Source of the DNA: Fonticula-like sp. SCN 57-25
Lineage: Eukaryota; Nucleariida; Rotosphaerida
Direction of reading: 5' to 3'
Length of the DNA: 52,843 nucleotides
Assembly (NCBI GenBank): GCA_001724245.1
Contig: MEDX01000029.1
Span: 1 to 52,843 of the forward strand
Below are positions 41,924 through 52,331 of the stretch, piece by piece. The notes under the pieces were generated by a model, which searched no databases, was not told where the DNA came from, and saw only the letters and a list, made by a program, of their open reading frames with translations. Position numbers and translations under genes: made by a program. The stretch's first letter is position 1. The number at the start of each line of letters is the position of its first letter.

Positions 41924-42056
41924 CGTCGGTGCCAGGGTTATACAATGCAAACTGCAATCTGGTTTGCAGTTTTCTAGTCGGAATCGCGTGGTGACCGCGG
42001 CGCGCACCTGCCTGCACCGGTTATAGGACACTGTGCCTGTGGGGCCGCCGCGCACC

Positions 42057-42851
42057 ATGGCACTGCTGCGCAAACTGGTCATTGGCACCACGGGAATAGT
42101 GAGTTACTTTTTCACGCGGTATTTTATGCGAACGGAAGTGGTTGGTGCCGAGCGCCTTCGCCAATATGTGCTCGAGGATCGCAAACGTGGCCTACTGACG
42201 ATTAGCAACCATACCACGCCCATTGATGACCCCTTCCTGTGGGGCAGTCTCCTGCCTCTCGGCTTTTTGGCGCTCCGCGGCACCGACCTTCGTTGGTCTC
42301 TTGGCGCGGAAGACGTCGTTTTTCGCGTTCGTGCCTTTCGCCCGCTCTTCCGTGCTGCCCAGGTGATCTCTGTGACGCGCGGATTGGGCCTCTGGCAGCC
42401 CGGAATAGAGTCGGCCATCGAGCGCCTCCGCAATAAGGAGTGGATTCATATCTTCCCAGAGGCGTACGTGAACCAGACGGGGCTCATGCGGCCGTTGCGG
42501 TGGGGCACCGCGAGGCTCATCATGGAAGGAAACTGCCCGACGGTCCTGCCCATCTGGCATCTCGGCCTCGAGAACGTCATGCCGGAGAAGACGCTTCAGA
42601 TCCCGCGGCCCGGCAAGCGCGCCCGCGTAATAGTCGGCGAGCCAATTGACTTTGAGCCGCTGCTTCGGCACCACCGGCATCTCGGCACATCCCACGAGCA
42701 GACGAGGGCTCACATCATGCTGCTGCTCACCGAGACCATGCTACAGCTTCAGGCACGCGCGCAGCGCCAGGGCGGCGTCTGGGACGTTCCGCTGCCGGAC
42801 ACGCCCAGGAGAACGCACCCAATAGAGACAGGGACGCGGCCGGACATCTAA
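42057..42851 (+). CDS. TAZ: Tafazzin-like cardiolipin transacylase
   Basis: This intronless gene encodes 264 residues. Tafazzin remodels cardiolipin acyl chains at mitochondrial membranes. The acyltransferase HX4D motif is NHTTPIDDPFLWG, with RWSLGAEDVVF, RGLGLWQPGIESAIERL, IHIFPEAYVNQTGLMRPLRWGTARLIME and VLPIWHLGLENVMPE following in tafazzin order. The N-terminal helix (LLRKLVIGTTGIVSYFFTRYF) is the membrane-associating segment. Its size is close to human tafazzin (about 262-292). It is divergent from the MFS gene, 133 bp apart. No TGTACA follows the stop. Confidence 0.92.
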   Translation: MALLRKLVIGTTGIVSYFFTRYFMRTEVVGAERLRQYVLEDRKRGLLTISNHTTPIDDPFLWGSLLPLGFLALRGTDLRWSLGAEDVVFRVRAFRPLFRAAQVISVTRGLGLWQPGIESAIERLRNKEWIHIFPEAYVNQTGLMRPLRWGTARLIMEGNCPTVLPIWHLGLENVMPEKTLQIPRPGKRARVIVGEPIDFEPLLRHHRHLGTSHEQTRAHIMLLLTETMLQLQARAQRQGGVWDVPLPDTPRRTHPIETGTRPDI

Positions 42852-42966
42852 CACAATTCATTCGAGTATCTGTATCATCATAATAAACGCATTTTGAATT
42901 TATCGCATGAGCGACTCATAGACATGATGTTTTTATTATATACAAACAAAAAGATTATTGCGCGGC

Positions 42967-44888
42967 TCATTCGTTCTCGAGCAGCACGGCCTTGATGCTG
43001 TTGCGCGTCGCCTGCCGCTGACCCACCCTCGCATGCAGCGACACCATCGTCTCCTACATGACCATTAGCGCCAAGTACGCACAAGGGATGGCACGTACAT
43101 CATCTTCGTCGTACGACGGCATTGTCTTAAGCTTTCCTGCGATTGCGTGCGCGGCGCGCACCGACAGGCTGTTATCAAGGAGAAGCTTGAGCGCGTGAAC
43201 GTGAGCGAGAGCACTCGTCGTCGCCGCCGGCAGCAGCATCTTTCTCAGCACAGCTAGCCTTGCCGCCTGACCCGCGTCCGGCCTGCTCAGCAGCGCCGCC
43301 GTGAACGACACGATCAGCGCGGCCGTCTCCTCCTGTGACGTCGGCTCGCGGCGGCCGAGCACGTCGACAGCAAGCAGCGCCGCCGTCACGTGCTGCGCCT
43401 CTAGCCGCTCGACCGCAAACTGCAAAAACACCTCACGGCACAGCGCATTGTCACTGACGAGGCGCATTGCCGGCTGAGAGGTCGCAAACAGCTCCTCCAG
43501 CGCCGACGCCTCCTCCTCGGCGCTGTCCTCCACTTCGCCGTCCTCTGGCGCGTCCTTGATCTCGCCGCTCTCTTCAACATCAACATCCGCCGACTCATCG
43601 TCAACGGTGTCGGTGCGCGCGCGCTTTGACCGCCGGCTGCGGGTGCGCGTGTCGGTCGGGACCGAGGGGGCGGCGAGCAGCGTCAAAAGATGCGGTAAAA
43701 AGACGTTTAAGAATTCTTTTTCTGGGCGCGGGACGCGAATCCGTGACGATGTCGTTGTTGCGGCTTCGAGGAGCGACGCGGCTGCTTGGCCCTGCTGGAT
43801 GAGACCTGCGAGCCACTGTACATTGGAAGACTCTTTGATGGCGCTGCCGGGAGACATGTTGCGCAAAGCGTTCAGCAGGGCGCCGGCAACCACGTGGATC
43901 ACCGAGGGGTCGCCCAAAATCATGGCCATGTCACTATACAATAATGAGCAAGACAGTTTATACTTCTTTTGACGTACGCAATGAGCGGATTTCCCGCCTT
44001 GACCTCGTCGAGGATGGCCGTGAGTTCCTTGATGTGCCTCGCTTCAATGGTATGGTGGCGCACGCACGCGTCCAAATGCCACGCCAGCATGCGGCACGGG
44101 TCCTCCTGCACAGTCTCATTCTCCTCGTCGTGCATCAGCATGAGCACGTCCATGCGAAGGCTGCACAGGGCCGGCTGCTTGGTGCGGACGAGGGCCGCAC
44201 GCAACAGCTGTGTCCAGGCAACGTAAAGGGACTTGTCGCGCCCAAGCGCGCGCACGATCGACCGCACAACGTCGTTGCTTCGGCGCGCGCGCCGCAGGCC
44301 CATGCCGTGCGATCGAAGCTCGCGCCGCGCATTCACAACGGAAGGATCGCGCTGGTACGCCTCAATCAGCGGCATAATGTGGTCGCGGAACGACGACGAA
44401 TCGAGGCGCCAGATCTGGCGCTTGACGTCAATGGGGCACTGCGCATAGAGCTCAGCCGTCATCCGGATCTTGTGAAGGTAAAAGTCGGGAATGTGGCGGT
44501 GCGCGCTAAACACCTCAAACACGAGGGGCTGCAGCTCAGGCACGGCAATATAAGGGAAGGTTGCTTCGAGAAGCGCTCCCAGACGCGATTCATCCATCGA
44601 GCCGCTCTGCACATGCTCAAGCAAGTTTGACTTTAGGCGTTCAAGGAGGCCCGAGTGGACCTCGTAGCGCGACACCTGATGGAGATCCAACAGGGGGAGC
44701 AGCGGCTTTACTCTGCCACGTATCTACCGCGAGAGGTAAGAAGGACACCATGGGGATAATAAGAGCGTATCTGGGTCAGCAAGGCCATGCTCTTCTTGCA
44801 ACTGAGGGATAACCTGTTTCGGATTCTCTCGGCTGAGACGCTCGCGCACGTACGCGGCCCCATCCTCGGCCACTAACCTCCGCTTCAT
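42967..44888 (-). CDS. NELFB: NELF-B/COBRA1, negative elongation factor subunit B
   Basis: NELF-B is part of the complex that holds promoter-proximal pol II. Clear exons are 43978 to about 44710, 43099-43933 and 42967-43053. The 5' exon starts at ATG 44888 (MKRRLVAEDGAAYVRERLSR). Family blocks: LLPLLDLHQVSRYEVHSGLLERLK, VPELQPLVFEVFSAH, AELYAQCPIDVKRQIWRLD, SLYVAWTQLLRAALVRT, LRMDVLMLMHDEEN, RMLAWHLDACVRHHTIEARH and LIADMAMILGDPS. A long acidic insert (VDVEESGEIKDAPEDGEVED) splits the C-terminal half. The junction between the first exon and 44710 is unresolved: the homology-best reading (QLQEEHGLADPDTL then KPLLPLL) has no canonical splice pair. Confidence 0.85.
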
Positions 44889-45112
44889 CCTCCCTCCCGC
44901 GCAAATCACGGGGTGTACACCCTCCAAAATTTCAGGGGGATATCATAATAACCACCCTGTAACTTGCATGTCACAGGGTCAAGGCGGGGTCGAAGTGAAG
45001 TGAATCGACGCCGGGGCTGAAAGTGCGGTTTGAGATTGCCGACGGCCGATTGCAGGGCGTGCAGGAATAAAACACGCTCTTTATCTGCCGTTTTGCGCGC
45101 ACGAGCATGTAG

Positions 45113-48100
45113 GGGCGGCGGAACTCCCTGGCCGTCCTGCTCATCGCTGCCGTCCTCGTCGTGCAGGGTGCGTTCGATCGTTTCATCGTGCGATTGCTGA
45201 TCGTGTCGATAGTCGCACAAAGCGTAGACGTGTTTGCGTTTGATTCCACCTACACAAACTCGTCCACTCCTTATGAGAACTATCAAGCGGTCTGTTTCTA
45301 CTCTGATGGGGGGCTGGCAACATGCGAGAACATCTTTGCGTTCACCGACGGCAGCTCGACCGAACCGACGAGCGTCGCCTACTTCAATTTCGACCTTTCT
45401 TCTCGAGCTGTACGTTTTTGGTCATGCCATTCAACTGATACTGACATATTGTCTCGTAGCCCGACCCTTCGCGCTTCTGCGCAACAGGCATTCCGCGGCT
45501 ATACATCAATTTTGGTCGCGACATGAACCCCTCGGGTTTGACAAGCAGTGTCATCGTCGACGTACCAAGGATCCCAGTGTACGCCGGTTTCTTTTGAGGT
45601 CGATATATTGACTTGCGTTGCAGCAACTTTGAGATGGTGACTTGGGATAGTCAGCCTTCACTCGATGATTCCACCGCGCGCGTCGTCGGCGGATACAGCA
45701 TGAATGAGTACGCTTTGCCGGCTCGTGTATCCTTGGCTCACCGCTCCTGTAGCGACGCGATTTTTACATACTACGTAAGTTTGACGGCCGACTTTCTCAA
45801 CACCGCCGTCCGCCAAACGAGCTATGCTGTGCGTTGCGCTCTTCAAGCCGCGCTGCCCTCTTACATTACGTTAGGTCACGGTTCGGAATTTCTACTCGCA
45901 CGCAGCTCGTGTGGGTTGGGAAACCCACGTGCTCGACAAAGGATTAATGAGTCCTTTTTTGTCGTTCAACTACCTTACTTGCGATGCGAACGCGGCGTGT
46001 ACCAATGGCGCATGCGTCTGCAACATGTTCTATTCCGGCTCTGGAACGTCGTGTACCTGTACGCGCCCCCCTCAAATCAAATTGTTGCTAATGTTGCTTT
46101 GCTAGATTCCGCGTGTGAAGGCACATCCATGAGCAACGCTCGCTTCCCCCTCTCGCAGTCTGGCACACTGGTAACCGGCGAATGCGAGGGTGGCTACAGA
46201 GGATCGCCGAAAGCCGTTTGCAACAACGGAGTCTGGGGTGCCGTCTCTGACCCTTGCACAAGTGCGCACACCACGTGACGGCGCGTTTGCTTACATATAT
46301 TCTAGTTTCGGCATGCGCTGCGGACAATTCAGGGTCGGTGGGCAACGCTGTTTACCCGCTCACAAACAGGGACCAGGTCGCCACTGGAACATGCCTTTTC
46401 GGCTATGGAGGTTCGGCTTCTCGCCAATGCGATAGCGATGGCGTGTGGGCGACTTCAGCCTTGACGTCGTGCACTCGCCTGCTTTGCGAGGCGGCTACAA
46501 TGGGCAACGCCTACTTTCCGGTAACAGATAGTTTGACGAGCGGATACGGTACTTGCTTTAACGGCTACTCGGGATCTCCTTCAAGCAGCTGCTCTGCGTC
46601 GGGGACATGGGGCGAAGTTGCCTCGCCTTGCGTTCGTACGTGCCGCTCTTTTTATTAATTGACATCTAATGTTGTTATTTATAGGAAACACGTGTCTTTA
46701 TTTTGCTGATTACGACAACAATGTCGCCTGGCCCCAGACCTCCTCGCTCACTACTGCCGTTGGCACGTGTTCCTCTGGCTTTGAAGGTGCACCTGAGCGC
46801 GAATGCCTGGCATCCGGTGAGTGGTCGTCGCAGATGACTGGTAGGTGTGTTCCTCTCGCGTGCCCCGAGGAATCCTTGTTCCAGAATGCCGCATGGCCAT
46901 CGACGAATGGAGGCTCTTACGGTAATGGCGTTTGTATCGCTGGGTACTTTGGGTCACCGCAGAGACAGTGTCGACTTGACGGCACGTGGTCGTCGACTGT
47001 TTTGCCAATTTGCAATCGTCACTATTGCGCCGCCGTAACGTTTGGAAACGCAGCATGGCCGTCCAACACGCCTTCCATGACAACGGCCACCGGCATGTGC
47101 GTTGCCGGCTATACCGGCACTCCTTCGCGCGCCTGCCAAGCTGACGGCCAATGGGCATCGACGGTGACCAATCCATGTGTGCAAATGTTCTGCCCCTCTT
47201 TCCAAGGAAACAATGCCAATTGGCCGCACGCGCCCGCCTTTTCCCAGTCTGTGCCTGGCGAGTGCGTTTCCGGCTACACCGGCAGCCCCACGCGCGACTG
47301 CAGCGCGTACGGCGATTGGCTCGCGGTGTCAAATCCGTGCACGATTATCCGCTGCGCAGCCGTGACGGAAGGCTTTGCCACGTGGTCGGCCGCCGACGCA
47401 TTTGCCACGATTGCGGGCTCGTGCACGACGGGGTACTATGGCACGCCGCGCCGTACCTGCGGCCCCGACGGGGCTTTTGGCGAGATTGTCAACCCGTGCC
47501 AGCGCATCATGTGCATGGCAGGAGTGGCGGGCGACGCGTCGTGGCCAGCGACTCCTTCTGACACGACCGCGACGGGTGTTTGTGACCCTGGATGGACCGG
47601 ATCGCCGACGCGTGTTTGCGGCGCCACTGGTAACTGGGGAACCGTGACGAATGCGTGCACTCGCATGACGTGCGCCGCCGCCAATGACGCGGTCGCTCAG
47701 GCGCAGTTCCCTGCTGCCAACGCGGGCGACCAATCGGTGGCCGGCACGTGCTACGAAGGCACGTCGGGGTCGCCCTCACGTGACTGCCACCTGGACGGGA
47801 CGTGGTCCGAGACAAACAACCCATGCAGCACCAACCCGTGCCCCGCGCTACTCGACAGCGAGCACGCCAACTGGCCGAGCCCCGATGAGCCCAATACTCT
47901 CGTGACTGGTACCTGCGTCGCTGGCTACGACACATCTCTGCCGCCGCCAAAGCGCATGTGCAATTCAAACGGCCAGTGGTCATCCTCGATCACCAACCCG
48001 TGCCAGCCCATCTACTGCACGGCAAGCACGCCCGGCTACGCTGCCTTTAACGCCCAGTGGCCCGCGCAAGTCCAGGCCGGCACTTCTGCTTCCGGCACCT

Positions 48101-51100
48101 GTGTTGCGGGCTACTCTGGAACGACCTCTCGCGCGTGCTCGCTGGCCGGCGTATGGGGCACGCCGTCGCCGCTCTGCGATGCCATCAAGTGCGCCGCCAT
48201 CAGCAACGACGGCGCGCATAGCTCGTGGCCGCAGACGCAGGCAGGTCAAAGCGCATCGGGTTCGTGTCTTACGGGCTATGAAGGCTCGCCTACTCGCCTC
48301 TGCAGCATGACCGGCCAATGGGAGACCGTCTCGTCGCCCTGTGTTCAGAAGAGGTGCCCTGCCGAGACGGTTTCCAACAGCAACTGGAACGCCACACTCG
48401 GCGGCCTCAGTGCGACTGGCCAGTGCGTCATTGGCTCGACTGGTACTGTGACGCGCGCCTGCTCGGTGGACGGTGTGTGGGGCCCGATCTCTGGCGCGTG
48501 CGTCGATATGGTGTGCCCCGCCGAGACTGTCGACAATGTCGTGTGGCCAGAGGCGCAAAAGGGGACCACCGCCACCGGCTCGTGTGTGATGGGCTACGGC
48601 GGCGAGAGTGCGCCTACGCGCGCGTGCCTCTCGAGCGGCGTTTGGGGCTCTGTAAGCGGCGAGTGCGCGCGCATCCGCTGCCCTGGTGGCACGTACGAGA
48701 ATGCCGTATGGCCCGAGGAGAACTCGATGACAAATGGCGTGCGCGGCACGTGTGTCGCCGGCTGGCAAGGCGCGCCGCTGCGCAACTGCTCTGCTACGGG
48801 CGTCTACTCTGCCGTGGCGAACCCTTGCGTTCAGACGACGTGCGCGGCGCTCGATACAGACGCCGGCGCGTGGCCGCTGACGTTTGCCGGCACCGTGACT
48901 GTTCAAGGCGAGTGCCCCGCCGGCTCGGATGGCGCCCCTGTGCGCGACTGCTTGATCAATGGCACATGGACGGCGGCGACGGGCACTTGCATCGCGCGGT
49001 CGTGCCAGGCCCTTGTTGATGGCCACGTGAGCTGGCCGCTGACGGCTGCTGGCAGCTCTGCGGCTGGCACGTGCGATTCCGGCTACTCTGGCAGCCCCTC
49101 GCGGCGGTGCTCGTCGCTCGGCGAGTGGGAATCGATCGCCAACCCGTGCGTACAGAACGTGTGCCCCGCCGTGGTTGACGGACTCGTGGAATGGCCGCTG
49201 ACGCCCGCCTTGTCTGCGCCTGTCAACGGCACATGCCCTACCGGCTATGCTGGCTCGCCGCAGCGGTCGTGCGATGCGAGCGGCAACTGGGGCGACATTG
49301 TCGGCCCATGTGAGGCGGTGCTGTGCCCAGCTGCTTTATATGATAACGCCGACTGGGATGCGACGGGTGCCGGCCAGGAAACCGTTGGGCAGTGCATCAC
49401 CGGGTACATTGGCACGCCGCGCCGCGTGTGCCTTGCATCTGGCGCATGGAACGCAACGATCAGCTCGCCGTGCACAATCAAGTACGACGACTGTCCGAGC
49501 GAGACGGTCGGTATGACATTTTTCCCGTCGGCTGCGCCCGGCACGAGTGTCGAAGGCAACTGCGCCACTGGCTATCAACCGTCGCCCGACGGCCCGCCGA
49601 CACGTCAGTGCTACGCTAATGGTACTTGGGAGGAGCTCTTTTCTCGCCCGTGTACATTTGGTACGCGCCTTGAAATGACGAACGACAATACTAACTTTTC
49701 CTGTCCAGTACCTGTGTCGAGCGGGATTATCAGCGATTTGCGCTGGACGAGCAAGACATCCAACTCGGTGACACTGGCGTGGTCGGCATCGAATACGACC
49801 CCCAACACCACTTTCCGCGTGGAAGTGGCGTCGCTGACTGGCGCATTTGTAGTGGCCAACTTTGGAAGTGCGTTTTGATACTTTGCATTGCATAGTTACT
49901 GATGTATCTTTAAGGCGCCATCGACCTTGTTAATCGGGAGGTTGTCGTTCTGGGCTTGACGCCAAACACGGCTTTCCAGTTCCGGGTGTCGCATAGCGAG
50001 ATGGGCAGCTACTCTGAGCATGACGCCTTGGTCATCAGCACAACTACATATATCTCACGTGCGTCATCTGCTTATCTTAATTATTGCCTGACACTTTTTT
50101 GCAGCTGTTGGCGGCCTATGGATGGAGGCAGCAACGCCGAATTCGCTGCGACTTGTTTGGACGGCGTCGCCCGAAAGCGATTTTTACCAGGTTTGGTATC
50201 GGTCACTTGGGTCATCGCGCGCCGTTTCGGACGGCTTTACTTTCTTTACACGCCTTTCAAGCGGTGCGCGTGAATTAATACATAAAATGAAATTGACGGC
50301 TGATATTGATGGGCATAGATGCGCAATCGGTTACTGTGACCGGGCTCACAGGCGGTCGTCGGTACGAGGTGCTTGTGCTTGCAGGCCTGGGCACGGAAGC
50401 CGAGCAGGTTGGCGCGCGCATCACAGTTGCGACAGCCGCAACAGCAACAAACGACGATTCTTGTACGTTATTTACACCATTACCAGGCGTATCTAACACG
50501 TTTTTGGTTGTTTAGCGGAAAGCGAAAGCGACAGCAGCAATGCTCCTCAAAATATTGGTCTCTTTATTGGCATTGCAGTTGGCTGCCTTGCTTTCATCGT
50601 GATCATCATATTGACCGTGCTCTATCTGCGTGCTCGTAAGCGCGCGTCCGACAAGCCTGATAAGGACGCTATTGGTAGCATGATGGCGCTGGTACGCTCA
50701 ATAATTGCTGCGCTGCTTTTATATCTAACCAGTGTCTTTGCCACCACAGAACAATTTGAGGTCGTACGATTCGTCGCCAAGCTTTGACGGAAACGGCAGA
50801 GGGGACGACATTGAGACAGCTTCACCGCCCGCACCTCATCATGGCTCCGCACTGCACGGTGACGCTGACATGCCGCAAGATGCGCCGCCCGAATATTCCA
50901 CAGTATTTGTCGCGCCAGCATCAAGCTCTGACCAGACCCCGCCGTTGAACAAGAGAATGTCATTTGATAGCAAGTCGCCGTTTGATAACAAGTCACATAT
51001 CGATAGCAAGTCACCAATCGAGTTCACGTCGACAAGTGCTTCGGCGTCGGCGTCGGCCAATCAGGCGTCAAGGTCAACGACGCTTCCTCGGCAAGCCGTT

Positions 51101-51238
51101 GACGCCGGTGCTTCGTCAGCTCGACTGCCTCCGCCGCTGACTGCGCGGACACCGCTGTCACGATCAAACACACGATCGGCTACGACTGGGGTCAGGCTGC
51201 ATAGCAAAGATGCGGACAAGCCAGGTGACGGTTTATAA
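45113..51238 (+). CDS. Giant cell-surface receptor: 21 sushi-like repeats, FN3 domains, TM helix, PPEY tail
   Basis: Fourteen exons are placed: 45113-45167, 45213-45409, 45460-45578, 45624-45774, 45875-46058, 46106-46261, 46306-46635, 46685-49660, 49709-49867, 49915-50058, 50105-50263, 50319-50462, 50516-50691, 50750-51238 (1812 residues). Exon 1 encodes a signal peptide core (LAVLLIAAVLVVQ), but its ATG must lie in an unseen upstream exon because the triplet before it is TAG. After a unique domain and an EGF-like module (CDANAACTNGACVCN) come 21 four-Cys repeats of 50-57 residues with consensus C...NA.WP...G.C..GY.GSP.R.C...G.W...PC. Two or more fibronectin-III-like domains follow (SNSVTLAWSASN; LRLVWTASPES), then one transmembrane helix and a Ser-rich tail with APPEYS. 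Adhesion or recognition is likely. Confidence 0.82.
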
Positions 51239-51790
51239 GGAGCGCTTTTAAGGCGCTTTTTTTCTATTGTGACGTTAGTTGTCTGTACCATTACATTGAT
51301 GCATAATTATCCATACTTGGTCTTTGAGAGATTTTTATCACTAGTGATAATCCATGTTATAATATCCATCTTTATTGATAATTGGCATGCGGTGATTAGT
51401 CTGTAACGATCCAGCTCTGTTGCTGGCCTCTATAATACCATTTAGCACCATTATATCCCTATACCATTTCTTGGAGCCCAGCTCGACCACTGCGTGCTTT
51501 CATTTTGCCCTGCATATGGTGCAAAGTGATTGAAATACACTGATCACTTGGCACCGCGATTGCATAATTATAAACAAACCAAAAATTATTGGAACGCAAA
51601 CCAGGTTGTGCGTTCGAGTCCCTCAAAAGCACGGACAGTCGGACACTTTAATTGGCCAACTATCCGGGCTCAAATCCACGAATCTGACAGCCGGACCTGC
51701 TATACTATACTAATATTATACTCTACACTCTTCTACCCATACATAATTATGACAAAACATCGTACTTGTTTATCTATTTCACATTAAAAC
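51239..51790. other. AT-rich intergenic region
   Basis: This AT-rich stretch follows the receptor gene (TGTACC at 51283). I see no reading frame. A B-box-like word (gttcgagtccc) occurs near 51613 but no cloverleaf forms around it. Confidence 0.5.
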
Positions 51791-52331
51791 ATGACTGGAC
51801 CTACACTGCCAGTCGTTCCTTTTCCGCCAACCGCGCCTCGAGCATTCCGTGCTGATCTGGAAGCGCATCATGCGCAGAGGCAGAATGCCAGAAAGAGGTC
51901 AGAGCGCTTCCGCACGCAAGCCATGGCCACGAACGCCAGCGCAGGGGCGTGTAAAGGGTTCAGGTACATGACGATTACGTCGAGCGTCTGCCCTCGGCTT
52001 TTGTAATGGTGAACACCCACTCCAGCGGCGCAGCGCCAGCAAACCTTTCCGCAGGTGAAAACATCACCATCAGACAAGCTCAGCAACCGCTGCACCTCCT
52101 CTATGCTCGGAATTGTCAGACATTGTGGTTCAGGTAATGCCACATGGCCATTTACAGACCACCTACTCTCGCGTGGCGCCGGGCGCGCGCGACGCGTGAA
52201 ATAGTGAACAGCGATTGCGCGCGAGGACGCCAGTTACGCTGCAAACAGTTTTAATGGTCGCTGAAATGTACGCGCGTGCGTGAATAGGGTAATTGAATAT
52301 ATGAATCACCTGGATAGGAGGTGGGGTACAG
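51791..52331. other. Unresolved interval with competing open frames on both strands
   Basis: Plus: ATG 51791 opens MTGPTLPVVPFPPTAPRAFRAD and runs 71 codons. Minus: a frame from about 52143 down to 51868 reads LSDGDVFTCGKVCWRCAAGV and is open far upstream without an ATG; an intron-like gtgcgg...ctgacc...cttccag lies at its 3' side. The two overlap, so at most one is real. Splice signals slightly favour the minus strand, the start codon favours plus. Confidence 0.3.

Noticed and set aside
49256-49320. Possible transfer of the sushi array from an animal
   Set aside because: Introns flanking the array carry the same local GTRCGY donors and the codon use matches neighbours, so there is no compositional sign of transfer.
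51600-51640. tRNA-like B box (gttcgagtccc)
   Set aside because: The flanking bases do not form a T stem, and no matching acceptor or anticodon stem is found upstream.
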